In this document: positions 1 through 13,253 of the stretch, in pieces
How positions within the stretch are numbered: the stretch's first letter is position 1
Layout: every line of letters starts with the position of its first letter
Notes under the pieces: generated by a model
The model's input: only the letters and a program-made list of their open reading frames with translations
Told to the model about the DNA's origin: nothing
Database searches by the model: none
Source of the DNA: Gibbula magus
Lineage: Eukaryota > Mollusca > Gastropoda > Trochida > Trochidae
Direction of reading: 5' to 3'
DNA length: 64,000 nt
Assembly: GCA_936450465.1 (NCBI GenBank)
Contig: OW388300.1
Location: 54,588,035-54,652,034 of the forward strand
Made by a program: the position numbers and the translations under genes

Positions 1-11
1 GAACTAATATA

Positions 12-175
12 CAGAGGATATATGTCTTTTCTTGACAAATACCATGTTTATCTCACCGAGTGAGGTAGGAAGGTTACATTTTCATGAGTGGCACAGCCAT
101 GAGTGAAAATATTTAGCTTTTCTAACTCAAGAGATGAGATAAACATGGTATTTTTCAAGAATTGACAGATATTTT
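12..175. repeat. foldback repeat family A, copy 1
   Basis: ACCATGTTTATCTCA at the left and TGAGATAAACATGGTA at the right form an imperfect hairpin with 'cttgacaaa' / 'ttcaagaat' outer parts. Related copies lie at 44698-44880 and 61808-62214. Confidence 0.7.
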
Positions 176-179
176 ATTT

Positions 180-292
180 ATTATATGGTGTTCATTTCCA
201 TAGCCGGGTTTGAACCCTCAGTGTAAGGCAGCTATCAGCACTGAATGTCCCAAGAGCCTAACAACCCAGCCACCAGGCTTCGCTTTCTAATT
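180..292 (-). repeat. tRNA-like SINE fragment
   Basis: On the minus strand GTGGCTGGGTTGTTAGGC resembles an A box and GGGTTCAAACCC a B box, about 50 bases apart. It does not fold as an obvious intact tRNA, so a SINE head is more likely. Confidence 0.45.
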
Positions 293-1054
293 TCTTGTCC
301 AAATTGTCAAAATAAAAAGATTGCAGACTCAGAGTCTTCTTTAAACATTTCCAAAACAAATTCAAATTTCACTTAAAAAACTAACTGTTGATCTAGATTT
401 GAAAATAAAAATGCTTTTTAGGTGAATCAAAATTTCCAACTATTCCATCCCCTCCATGGGTCAGTATTATTGATCAGGTACTTTGAGACAATACAAAATG
501 TCTGCATCATGTTATTTGAGGTTAATAAATCTTGAGTTCCTATATCGGGACCATTTCTAGTCAGACATTACGGCTTTGTACACTGTAGAGAACTCAACGA
601 ATATACATGATATATGTAGGAGGAGGGCTGTTTGAGGACTCGAAGATAAGAGAAGAGGGCAATATTCAAACATTTACAAATATATACATCAACAGCCATA
701 TTTGAAAACATAGATATTCTATTTAGTCTGTCATCCAGACCCTAAAACAAAATATTCAATTGGCGACAAGCCCAGTCTAGAAAATTATAGCCCTGATTAT
801 TCAGCTCTTAAATTAAGGCATCTCTAGGGCTTCATTTTGTATAACTATTTGAATTGTTTTTAAAATGTTGCTGGTGAGAAAAAAAATATTTCTGAGACTA
901 AATGTTAGTCTAATCTTCTAATGTTCAGATGAAGAAGTGATGCAATGGGAATTTCATGTTGCAATGTATCCTGTTTATCAGGCATAATAATATCTGCAAA
1001 CATTCCTGTATAGACTTCTCTTAATATTACGTCATGAATATTCATAAGCTATCC

Positions 1055-3806
1055 AAAACGAGGCTAAGCCCGCATGGACGAACAACGTGATCCCGGAAGT
1101 GACTGATCGCGATTTTCTCTCGTAACATGTCGCCAAAAAAGTTCGTTTTATACCACTTTCAAACATTGTCACTAGTTACTGACGGAACTAAAAGCTAAAA
1201 CAACATCTCAAATGTTTGTTTTACTCAAAATACGTGTGGTGTAAATTCAATATTTCATAATTTGAACGGATGACAACGTTTGCCGAAGTAAACTTGCGCT
1301 CAACTTGAAATCAAGAGAGATTTGTTTACGAATATCCAATTTCATACTTAAATCTAGATTCAATGTACTAAATACGATTGTGATATTGATGTAAGCCCTA
1401 TCGGATCGTGATGATGAATAAATTGTGGGCTTATTTATTTTCCCGACTTCTTCGATGTAGCCATGCAGATACTCGACATGAACAATCGCATGCCGTGTCT
1501 CGCCAACCAGTGATGTTGACAAAAACATGTTTCTGTTACCATGCCGATTTCTGTGAAAACTTATACTGCAGTAGGCCTAAATGTAAAAATAATATTATAA
1601 TTTCGTAAATGTGCTGACTTAAATTAGCCGGCGGAATTGATTCAAGCAGACTTATTCTAGTAGTACTTGACTTGTAGGGCCTGGCTACTTTAATTAATTC
1701 ATGCTGGCAGAAGTGAATATTTTTTAATAAATCAATTATAAGGTAAGTTGTTATAATTATATTTAATATAATTTTAATATAAAGCACTTGCATTATTTTT
1801 TTTAAAACTGTAATTTCCACAGAAAATCAAGAAAATAAATAACTAAAATTAATTTTGTATACAAAATATTATCTGAGTTTATTATGCATTAAATATTAGA
1901 GTTTTAATTATATCTCAAGTTAATAACAATGTTACATGGGAAATTGTAATATGTGCCGTATTTTATATTTTGTTTAACATGGTACATTTGTAATGTATGA
2001 TTTCCAAAGATGATTTCGACAATTAAGATGAAAAATATGACAAAGTCACCATCAAAACCAAATATCATCTGGATTGAAATATTCCTAAATAGTTATGTAC
2101 ACAAATGGATTGAATTTTACTTGTAATTTTTGTGATTGTGCTAATGTCAGTTTATATTGATATATGATAAATATACATCATTATTCAGGTCTTGTAAAAA
2201 TATTATATATAATTGGTCGAAATTATTAATGATTTATTTTGTAAATTTGTAATGCTGAATAGATTTGGCATAAATGAGATAGAAATTTTCATTAAAAGAA
2301 ACTTTGACCATAAGTTATAGAATTTTCATGTTCTTAACATTGAAGCTGTAGACATATATAAACAAGTTTATCCCTTGGAAACTTACAGAAAGGTCAAGTA
2401 AATTTTAGATAAAGAACTAAGTTTCAACTGAAATATATACAAAAAATAATGAAATATTTACATGTCAAGTTAAAATTAATCTTTTAGGAGTTTTAGATAA
2501 TATTTAGTTACATAAAGAAGGCTCTACTATCTTAATTAATATGTGCTGCAATTATATATCTAAAGGAATCTGACCATTTTGAAAATATGCTACCCTTCAG
2601 AGATAAAATCTAATAATTAGATTAGACTGTTAATATGTTTACAAAGTGTAGCTTTATTTTGTCAGGTATCGATGTGATTGAGTCAAACCAAACTCTTAAA
2701 ATATGAAAATGTAGTTAATTTGATAATACAATTTGTAATATAAATTTAAATAAATAATGTAAATTTCTGAGTCAGGTCCAAAACATGATTAAGATGTATA
2801 TGAATATTAATTATATCCATCAAATTCAAAATTGATATTAGGGTTTAAGGTACAGACATATATTATATAATTTTGTTATTTGAGTGATGTTTTACTTTAA
2901 GAAATCAGGAACCAATTTGCACTTGTAGATGTATTTCCCAATGAAAATGGCAGTTGAAAGTTTACCTTTTACCAAATTTCCCCCCAAAAGTATTTGCAAT
3001 ATCAATAATACAGAATTTTTACATAATTGTTAAAACTATAACAATCATCATAGATACTTAATCACACCAAACACTTAGACTATAAATTAAAATGTGTTTT
3101 CAGTTGAAGAACGTCCTTTAGTAAATCTATTAAATTCTATATGCAATGAGGCCTAGACCTGCAACGGACAATGTACAGGCGTGGCTATCGAAAAAGTTCA
3201 ATTCTATTTCCCGTTCGGTCTGTATAGCGCGTGAACTCGTAAATAGAAACTTCTCCACTTGATGAATATTATTATTTTGGTTTTTATATAGATATATGAC
3301 ATAGATAATAAACCTGTTTATGTAGGAAAGTTGCACAAGTGGCGCATTGTGAGATTGCAAGCCTCCCGGAAGTTGATCGAATGTTAGAGATTACGTAGGA
3401 GCGGCAGAAAAAAACGAATATATCAATCATTAATATGACTAGATGATAATAGATTGTTCCAAAAAACACAAAATCTATTTCCAACGTAAAATTGTGTTTC
3501 TTATCGTATAATATGACATGGATTTTGTACAAATTTGAGATATTTGACAAGTAATCATATCTGCGAATCAACGTTCCACGATGCTTTGACTTTTCAGCAA
3601 GGCACTTTATGAATGAAAATTTTAATCACCGTTGTCAAATTTAACACGGACTAATTGAGAAAACAGCAGGAAACTTTTGTGCAAAAGTAGAAAACTTTTC
3701 GTGAGTTAGTAGTAAAGCTATTCATTAAATACGATGTCGGATTCTCTCGTTGCATCACGGCATTTTCGTCTGCCATCTTGGAAGCTTGCGGGCTTAGCCT
3801 CGTTTT
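1055..3806. mobile_element. 2.75 kb non-autonomous DNA element with 20-bp terminal inverted repeats
   Basis: AAAACGAGGCTAAGCCCGCA at 1055-1074 is matched perfectly by its inverse at 3787-3806. The interior is very AT-rich with no transposase-like open frame. Ends may extend a few bases further (tatcc / tatcg). No clear target duplication was seen, so the superfamily is unassigned. Confidence 0.65.
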
Positions 3807-4429
3807 CGATATCTAGGTCACCGCTGTGCATAAATATTAAGAGTCGGCTATTGTGATGAAAGTTTACATCTTCTATTCTTCATGATTTCCCCAAGGTCAA
3901 GGTCAATGACACACAGGAACAATATCGTGGGCGAAGTAGACAAGGATCAGGATCTTTGAATATGAAGAAACAGACACCCACTGCCTCAGTTTTTGTCATT
4001 ACTACCGGTGCTCAGCCAATCAGAAGACATGAGCCTATCAGGCCTGTGGAGCGGAGATCAAAGCCGGGTTACTCTCGTAGATGGGAGGGTAAGTGCCAGG
4101 GCAGTCCCCCCCCTCCACATTCCTCAAACACACCTGCTCTCGCTTCTCTCCTGGTCAGCTCTCAGGCTGGGGGGTAGACGGGTGGAGAGCGTCTGGAGAG
4201 CATTGGATGGGAGGTGCATGAAAAGACGGCAGAGTGATTGGTGGGTGATAGGTGCGCAATTGCACAATCGACGTTGGAAATTATCAAATAGCTCCTTTTA
4301 AAAAATCATAGTGGGATTGTCAGGGATTATAAGTTTATCACTACAATTTTTCTGCTCTGTTTTCAATATCGCCTGTCTTTCCTGCATGAAGGGGTGATAA
4401 ATTGCCCCTCAAATTTTGGTTGTAGATTG

Positions 4430-4660
4430 GACATTGTGGAAGGATGGAATAAAATGGATGGAAAGATGGATGGATAAACTAAGCAATGACTGAACAAATA
4501 TAAGAATATATAGAATATAAGAAATAATTAAATAGATGGATAGTCAGGAAGACTGACAGGACAAATGGACTGAAGGACAAAGTTGGGAAATTGGACAGAC
4601 AGAGGAAGGCAGATAGATGATCAAAATAGCAAGAAAGACAGATACGGACACAGATTTTAA
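4430..4660 (+). repeat. degenerate GGAT/GACA-rich simple repeat
   Basis: Runs of ggatgg, gatgga and gacaga units with interruptions. No coding signal. Confidence 0.5.
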
Positions 4661-7150
4661 ATCATCCCATATCAAAAAGACCATCCATCCTTTTTAGTTC
4701 AGGAACAATATTCTAATAACAATAAACATAGGAGATCCTTGTTAAAGGGATATGAAAATCAGAGGGCAGACTATCGCATCTCATCAATGTTATCCTGAGA
4801 CTGTTTTTTTACAAGTACCTAATGACAATTATTTCAAAGGGTTATAAAACAGTACAACTTTGTCTATATTTGTTCAAGTCATTGACAATGTATTAATAAA
4901 TTGAAACTCAAATTGCATACAACTGAAATGCCTAGATCCTTCCAATTTGTTTACCCCGCATCCTTCCTATTTGTTTACCACGCACACCGGCCAGTACACA
5001 ACACATCAAGAGGCGTATATTACTGGTGAGTAGTCACACCCAGCATATCTGGTCTCAAGCATATGATTCATATTACTCAAACCAGAGCATTTCCTCCTTT
5101 GTTGATCTGTGATTCAATATTACACACACCCATGTTCAAATACTTAGTCTCTGAGAGAGGTTGCACCCTTCCCATTACCCCCATAACCCAGAGGCCCTGT
5201 CCAATGATCTGGGGTCCCTGGAGGGAAACTCAAGATGAACTTCCAAACCTTGTGAGCAGATTCACAGCAGACACTGTTAACCTTGAAACATGACCTTCAG
5301 AAGGATTGCTAGCCAGAGGACCCTGGGGGAGGCATTAGCAGATTAAACAAACCTTGTGGGGTCCCACTGTTGACCCTCCTTCCATGACCCCGGGGACCCC
5401 TTCAGACCAAACCCTCCCTACTCATGCACCCTGCAGGGGTTTAGACAACTGACTTCATGTGATAGCATCAACAGTGGTCCTTGGTTCCATGAATAAAATA
5501 TCTGTCTGTCCATTTTTTCCAAACTGTTTGATGTTTGAAAGACAATCTCTACCATTGTGCCTCTAATGGAACATTCAGAGGGAGAAGATGGATTCATAGT
5601 AAGGAATGACAAATCAAAATATATAGGGGATAACAGATGTCCAGCCTTACTTACATTAAGTTATGGATGGCTAGAACCAAAGAAATGTCAAATTTCTTCA
5701 TTGTTTCAGTACTTAATCCAGTGTTTCTGATACTGAATCAGCTCTGAATGATTAGTATCCTCCTAGGATTATGATCAATTACAGAGGCTATCGGTTTAAT
5801 CCACAGATCCTATGGAACTTGTACGCAATTGATTTCAGAACCAGCCTGATGTTTTTGCACATTTCAGCATTTTACAAAATAATCCCGAATAATTCTGACT
5901 GATCTCTTTAGTTTGTGCAATCAGTCGGAACAGTAATTGGTGTTTATCAATTAACAGCAGGCAGAATGCAGCAGGATGTCTAAACTCACTTAACCAATCA
6001 ATTAAGAAGTCGTTTTTCATCCCGCTTGACGTGACCACATTGACAACTACGTGACAGCCTTCAGCGCCCATCGTCAGTCTGTCAGGGAGCAAATTCATCA
6101 AAGAACGCTGAGATCAGCAGAACGGTCTTCATACACTGCTATGCATTGACAAATGATGCTTCTGTCAAACATTCAGTCAATGCATAATGATAAACAGAGA
6201 CATGGATACTTCTGTTAAACATTCAGTCAATGCATAATGATAAACAGAGGCATGAAAGTAAATATCTTGGAGAAACAGAATCGACATGTGGTAAATTATT
6301 TCTTGAGAAGATAATTTCTTCAAAGTAAAAAAATACAATACCAAATTTATTTCAATAAATTGATTAATCAATGTGACGTCCAAAGACACTCACCGATATA
6401 GTTTTACAATCAGACTCAAAACAGTATTTATTCTGAAAATATCACAATTTTATTACATATTGAAAAGGAAACTGTAAGAAATGGGGGAAAGAAGCTCCCT
6501 TTTTTTCAATATTTTTTATCAGAGTCTAAGTGTTAGACTACCCCTGCTACAATTACATCACTTTAACATCCACCCTAACTATTTTAAGAACATCTTTTAT
6601 TACTGTAATGTTTCTCTCCATTCCATGAAAGAACATACACAACACAAACACTGTTTTGACAATCCCTTGATAATGCTCTTCAGCTGGGATACCAATTATC
6701 TGAATCCCATAGTTTATCATGTCTTATCTGCAGGAACAGCTCAGTATGCAACACTGTCATTCACGACCATGTAATCATAATCAAGGGAGGTAATTCATGT
6801 GATAACAAACAAGGGCAGATAATCCACTTAATGTGAGATAATACCACAGAGTCAAAACATGGCCTTTGAATGGAGCCAAATACCCACAGTGCTCTGTTGG
6901 CCATGTTTCCGAGTGATATTTACAGTGCACAGTAAGTAAATATCTATGTGTGCACCTACCAACTCCTGTTGAAGGGATAAATGATAAGTAAACGCCAGCT
7001 CGCTCTAAACCTGAGACGTACATGTGATGAATCAGGGAGTGTGGATAGTCCTTCCTGGCATAACACGCTAGAACTGACACGATTACCATATTTTCTCTAT
7101 TAATAAATGCCTGGAATCTGGATTCAGCAGATCAGGGGCTTTTTAGAGTC
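4661..7150. other. AT-rich non-coding stretch
   Basis: No exon was recognised. It contains a duplicated roughly 49-bp unit near 6155-6255 (tcagtcaatgcataatgata twice). A short 'CTHRY' frame near 6950 on the minus strand was examined and not accepted. Confidence 0.4.
6155..6255 (+). repeat. tandem duplication, about 49-bp unit
   Basis: AACATTCAGTCAATGCATAA plus flanks occurs twice in succession with few mismatches. Confidence 0.7.
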
Positions 7151-7152
7151 CT

Positions 7153-7472
7153 GGACCCATATTTTCGAAGCTCTCTTAGCGCTAAGACAGTCGTAAGTCA
7201 ATGTTAATGTATGGCACTTACGACTATCTTAGCACTAAGAGAGCTTCGAAAATATGCACCCTGGACCCATATTTTCGAAGCTCTCTTAGCACTAAGATAG
7301 TCGTAAGTGCCATACATTAACATTGACTTACGACTATCTTAGCACTAAGACAGCTTCGAAAATATGGGCCCTAGACCCATATTTTCGAAGCTCTCTTAGC
7401 GCTAAGATAGTCGTAAGTGCCATACATTAACATTGATGTCTTAGCAATAAGACAGCTTTGAAAATATGGGCA
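7153..7472. repeat. three head-to-tail hairpin elements (family B)
   Basis: Each unit of about 110 bp starts CCCATATTTTCGAAGC and ends with its inverse GCTTCGAAAATATGGG. TCTTAGCGCTAAGA-type palindromes lie inside. Units at 7153-7260, 7263-7371 and 7374-7472. A single copy is at 47754-47847. Confidence 0.85.
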
Positions 7473-7694
7473 CTTGCTCTTCTTCCACAAAGCGCTAAGA
7501 TGGTTGTAAGTCACTAAGGTAACCTTAGTGTAAAATGGGAGTTATGGTTAACGTTAGCTAAGGTTGTTTTGTGAAAGGAGCCCCTGGCACTTTTTATCAT
7601 ATCCTAAATTGGTATTTTTTCTGTTGTACACCCAGCGTTTAATTATAAGAGTTCCTCACTTATTACAGACATAGAGGACAAATGGTACAAGCTT

Positions 7695-8040
7695 CAACAG
7701 AAATAGAGAATCTCACCCAACCAAGGACATTTGTAACTTTAATCAACTCGTGTTGATATATTTGATATAAGAAGACACGAGGGTGAGATTTTATTTATCA
7801 TTCAAAATCATTCTTCAACAATTATTAGCAAAATAATGAACACAAAACTGCCATTGAACTTCTTAAACAGTGTTCTCAGTGATGTCAAAGCCTTGTGATG
7901 TCATTACCGTAACTGATGATGTAATAGGATTATGACAAATTCATTGTAGTGATATCTACAATGTAGATGTCGCTTGTAGAGATTGCTTGATCTCCCACAA
8001 GCGATATCTATTGTGGGAGCCAGTTTTGGATGATAAATGA
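7695..8040 (+). repeat. dispersed repeat family C, copy 1
   Basis: Shares gtgagatt, attcaaaatcattcttcaac, cacaaaactgcca and a terminal gatatctacaatgtagat hairpin with 43930-44345, which is in the opposite orientation. Confidence 0.7.
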
Positions 8041-9044
8041 AGATATATCCTCAATCAGTACTTTGTTTGAAAACTCCATTGTAAATATATCACTGATTGG
8101 GTGTTTGATGGAGAATTGACGTTTATTTCTTGAACAGTTGCTTTACCCTCTGTGCTTATTGAACGTTTGGCATTTATTAGAGGAAAAACTGTAGATTGTG
8201 ATACCCTGCTTGGAAACATGACTAACTTGATGGTTTTACAAACTCAAACTATAACATGGTTTACTTTAAAGAAGTTGAAACTTACTTCTGTAAGATTGCC
8301 AAAAGTCATGAATCAAGATAATTATTCCCAGCTTCCTCATGTAAAACTGACATGATCATGATGTAATGGTTTTACCAGCAGATAGGACTCCAGGGTGTTA
8401 AAATGGAGCATTTACGTTATTACAATATTTACTTATACCTGAAACTCAAAATGGAGATTTTTTTGTAGTATATATATTCTACTCAACACTGATTAACCTC
8501 ATGTAATTCAGTTCAGTACAAACTAATTTAAATTGAGTCCAAAACATGTTGTGTTGTCTTTATTATCATCAACATCCAAACAGGAATTTTTCTGTGCTTT
8601 GTTTAATTAATCAAAGGATCTGGAGAGTTTGATGTGATGTGATAAAACTGTATTTAAAGTTAGGTTTAACAAATCCAAATTAACAATTATACAACAAAAA
8701 CGATAATCGCATAATAAGTTAGCGTTAAATTAGAGAAGATTAAGATTAGGAAGAACCTATAACCTCCGATCAGTAAACACTTGTTTACGACTGATAATAA
8801 CAGCAAAAAGCAATTGGCTTTTTATGTAAGAGCACTTTCACTGAATTAGTACAATACGGAGTTCCACTAAATGAATGCACAGGTATATAAGGTTGAAGAC
8901 GCATAAGAGAAGATCCAAAGGCCATGATGGGAGGAGAGGTGAAGGAAGTGACAGATGAAGGGACTGGCTGGTCTGGTCTACAGGAGTGATGATCACGCTG
9001 CTCCGGGGATGACCTGCTCTAATGGGATTCCCACTCCAACTCTC

Positions 9045-9165
9045 ACTCCCCCTTAGCCTTCATCCCTCCCCCTCCCCTTCCCCCTCTTCTCCTGGTTCTG
9101 CATTCCTCTCCTCCCTCCTTCCTCCCTCCTTCCTCCTCCTCCCCCCACCTCCCCCTCATCCGGTC
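9045..9165 (+). repeat. polypyrimidine tract (CCT/CTTCC-rich)
   Basis: About 120 bases almost wholly C and T, with the purine strand opposite. It can form triplex DNA. No exon is evident beside it. Confidence 0.7.
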
Positions 9166-12100
9166 TTTAAGTAGTCAACCTCAAAAATAGCAACACTTCC
9201 TACCTTACATAGCATGGGCTCCATCACTTATAATTACACAGGGGAGGCAATTACTTAGCTTTAAAATGCTTACCACTAAAAACAATTTACCAAAACTAAA
9301 ATCATTGCAGTAAGAATCATATTTAAGATTCCTACAAATGTGAAATTGTTTCTAGCGATAACTTCTGTAAAGTTTATGATGGTAAAAAAGGGTGTGACGG
9401 GAAATATTATACTGGTTTTCATGACATGTGTGTATGTTTAACACAAACTGATAATTATTTACTGTGTAAGTTTTTTCATGTTTCATCTGTCATGTTCAGA
9501 ACTTCAAAATGTTTGTGCATAACTTGGGAGTGGCAGAAAACCCTCCCCAAGTATTAGAGTGAAATCAGCAAACCTTGAACAGGTACCCCCAACTCTAAAA
9601 CCAGTAGATCAGCTTGTCTACAGTCATCTAATTCTCAACTCTGACCTCTGACCTCACCTATGACCTTCAGGTCTTATTTACAACTACCTGTTACAACTGA
9701 CATTTCCTACTTTTCAAAACTGCAATAGGAACTGGCATAACTGTTGCTATGGAAACACTATCTAGTTGCTCCTAGAATTTGTTGAATCCCTACCGAATGC
9801 TGAAAGAGGTTCTGATATTTGAGACTGTGACTGATCTATCTTCCGTCAGTTATCTATCTTTATATACAGAGCTGATATCTACATGACTACATCTCAAACA
9901 TTCCCAGGGAACCACAGAAATGGAGGCCATTTGAATTCAAAACTTCAGGAATTGAACTCTGTAAACATTTAGCTTTTCCTCGTATCTCTGTTTCCTTGTG
10001 TCCCTAGCACAGCAATCTTCAATTTGAATATTTATAGAAAATGCCAGGCTTTGTGAAAAAATAATACAGACATTCATTTTACTGAATAGATTTCATTGTG
10101 CCATATATTATATCCTTGCACACATCAAAACGGGGGCTGGAGGCCTTAAAAACTGAGTAAATTCTGTCTGTCTTTCTTTCAAAATGACTAAAAAAAGTCT
10201 ACTTTAATTTCAATATTTTAAACAAATGTCCAAAGTTTTTCCAAACCTCTAGTATGGATTCTATCAAAGCTGATATCTAGTTATTTCTTATGAGACACAT
10301 TTTGTAATTTGACTCATCAAATATCAGAAGTGATGGCAGATAAAACAGAGTATTGTACAATCTTTATGAAAGGTTACCAAATCCTTAGGTGAGGAAATCT
10401 GCTTCGTCCATTGACAGAGGAAAAGTCAGAGTTCATTTAACCCATTATTATAGGTCAGAGTTGGTAATATAAGACGGCCCAGTGAGCAATCGTTACATAT
10501 GGTGCACAGATTTGTAGTATTGCCTCATCAACTTCCACAACCCCTGTAGAGACCTGTGGTGGATGAATAACACACGCAGCTAAATGTTAGATTTAATTGG
10601 CTGATTGCTCTTTTAGTACCTGCAGGATTTCTCTTAATAATTCATGTACTTTTAAAAACACACTTAGAGCTAAATGCTAGTTATGATTAGTTTAAAGATT
10701 TTTAAATCCTTTGTAACATTATTGTATGGAAATAATCTGAGATATGTAAATATGAGTTGATCACACTGTACATTTCTTGTCAATAATGTCATAAGCCTGT
10801 TCACTGTATCTTATGTTATACAATTTAGTTAAAATGAAGAAGGGTTTGTAATTGACTTACATACAACCTTACATACATATATGAAAATACTTATATTGAG
10901 CTTATATCCAGCAATACTGCTGCTCATTAGGGCTTCATGATGGCTTCAATGATCAAACGCCATTTTGAACAGACTTACATCCAATGCGTGTCGATGGAAT
11001 ATGTTCAGTAAACTAAAGTTTGGTAATTTTTTTCCAGAGTCCCAGATATAAATATGAATTATGCATTCAGGAATTTTTATTTTTAGTTATGATTCATCAG
11101 TCATATACACACTTCCAGCTCTATGCAACATACTTACTCAAACATGTGTTTTATTGCTTATTGGGGTGTCTTTGGAAGCTCTGTTAGTCAAGCATCCACA
11201 GAAAGTTTTCTCCATGTCTATCTGCACAATTTCTTCATTTTAGGCCATATTCAACTCATATTTTCTTTAAAAACAATTTTTTCCATAATTTTTTTAAAAC
11301 ATTTTCAGTTTCAACCTCTGCTTATCACAAAATGGCAGAGTTGAGTCTCGAGACAGAGTGGCTAGGCCACAGAGCAGTGAGTCTCCATTTCATAGGACAA
11401 TATTTTCCTTCTCTGGCATTCAGACAAACCCAAGTTTGAGGGGAATGGAATAGCTGGTGACAAACAACCCTGTCCAGATGGTTTCTATTGGATTCATCGG
11501 GCGTTTTCCTCCCTATAGTTAACCAGGGACATTGGCATTCAAACAGAATTTTATCAAATTTGACAAAGCCATTTTAAAGGGTTTTTTTACTGCATGTTGA
11601 TCACAATCACACAGTGAAATCAAATACACCAATATAACACTATTCCAAATATTAAAAACTTTTGCTTGCTACATAATTTGAAATTGAGGAGTCAGTTGGT
11701 AAGTTATTCAGTCTTCAGCTAGCAAAGAAAACTTGCGTTCTTACTTTTAGAAAAAAAAAAATTTGAAAGAAATGAAAATATAATGGAGCATTCATATTTT
11801 ACCTCTGTCTTGTTTAGGCTCTTAATCAATTAAAGGGTCTGGATGAACCTTATAGTCTTGTTGTAGACTTGCCTAGGTTCTTAAACAGGTTTACATTGTG
11901 TGAGCTAGATGATCTTTGTGAAATTTGTGTTGAAACTAATAAAATTCCATTTCTTACAGTCGCCTTTTCAATATTTAATAAAATGGTGATATTTTCAGAA
12001 TAAATACTTTATTCAGAGTCTATATGTAAGACTATAAATACATCTCAACCATTTTAAAACTTGACACACCCTAGTTACTTCAATGAAATCTCATCAAATC

Positions 12101-12330
12101 TGTCTTCACAAATCAGAATCTGTAGCACAACTCTAAGCTGGTTCATCATGTATTACCCATGTTACAATTCTAATGTGAAAATCGGGCAAAGACAGCAAGG
12201 TATGAATCAACATAAGTGTGGATAGGATAGCCTTGCTGAGGGTTGAACCCTGCGATGGATCATATGAAGAGTTGGTGGGCTTGCAGGTCAATGTTAGTTG
12301 TCCTGAGTCTACTAGACATGGGAGGCATGC
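9166..12330. other. AT-rich non-coding stretch left of the minisatellite
   Basis: No recognisable exon on either strand. It is possibly integrin intron, since that gene must continue leftward from exon 3. Confidence 0.35.
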
Positions 12331-12334
12331 GGTG

Positions 12335-12713
12335 AGGTGATATGTGTAATGTGTGTTATGCTGTGTGATGTGTGTGATGAGTGTGTGATATGTGATGTGT
12401 GTAATATGTGATGTGTGTGATATGCGTGATGTGTGTGATATGTGTGATACGGTGATATTTGTGATGTGTTATGCTGTGTGATGTGTGTGTGATATGTGAT
12501 GTGTGTGATATGTGTGATGTGTATGATGTGTGTGATATGTGTGATATGTGTGATGTGTGTATTGCGGTGATATTTGTGATGTGTGTGATGTGTGTTATGC
12601 TGTGTGTGATGCGGTGATATTTGTGATATTTGTGATGTGTTTGATATGTGTGATGTGTGTGATACTTGTGTTATTTATGATGTGTGTGATGGGTGTGATG
12701 TGTGTGATGTGTA
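12335..12713 (+). repeat. degenerate TGTGTGATA repeat
   Basis: Irregular mixture of gtgtgatatg, gtgtgatgtg and gtgatattt units, grading into the regular 17-bp array to its right. Confidence 0.8.
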
Positions 12714-13125
12714 TGATACGTGTGATGCAGTGATACGTGTGATGCGGTGATACGTGTGATGCGGTGATACGTGTGATGCGGTGATACGTGTGATGCAGTG
12801 ATACGTGTGATGCGGTGATACGTGTGATGCGGTGATACGTGTGATGCGGTGATATGTGTGATGCGGTGATACGTGTGATGCGGTGATACGTGTGATGCGG
12901 TGATACGTGTGATGCGGTGATACGTGTGATGCGGTGATACGTGTGATGCAGTGATACGTGTGATGCGGTGATACGTGTGATGCGGTGATATGTGTGATGC
13001 GGTGATACGTGTGATGCGGTGATACGTGTGATGCGTTGATACGTGTGATGCGGTGATACGTGTGATATACGGTGATACGTGTGATGCAGTGATACGTGTG
13101 ATGCGGTGATATGTGTGATGCGTAC
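12714..13125 (+). repeat. 17-bp minisatellite GTGATACGTGTGATGCG
   Basis: About 24 units with rare variants (GCAG for GCGG, ATGTG for ACGTG). Because 17 is not a multiple of 3, all minus frames stay open and read HHTYHRITRITASHVS-type repeats; these are not a protein. It lies in integrin intron 3, about 15 nt from the exon 3 donor. Confidence 0.93.
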
Positions 13126-13140
13126 AAGAAGGCAACTCAC

Positions 13141-13253
13141 CACTATAACTCCATTCTCTCCTGAACTCTGTACTGTAGCTCCAAACCATTGGTTAGATTT
13201 GTCGTCTATCTCCTTGTATCCAATACTTTCACTCACAAACTTAATATTATTCC
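13141..13253 (-). CDS. integrin alpha exon 3: blade 1-2 linker
   Basis: 113 nt. Acceptor CTATTACAG|GGAATAAT. It encodes NNIKFVSESIGYKEIDD, then KSNQWFGATVQSSGENGVIV, the integrin 'DDQWxGxxVxSxGxxGxVV' segment that normally precedes a 'CAHRY'-like stretch. Donor ATAGTG|GTGAGTTG ends on a complete codon. A minisatellite begins only about 15 nt into the following intron. Confidence 0.9.

Noticed and set aside
6781..7089. Minus frame with GRCTHRYLLT as the next integrin exon (CAHRY-like)
   Set aside because: Exon 3 ends in phase 0, but the nearby acceptors put this stretch out of frame or into a stop, and the following residues do not look like integrin.
7153..7472. CRISPR-like array
   Set aside because: The repeats are palindromic hairpin elements without unique spacers, in an animal genome.
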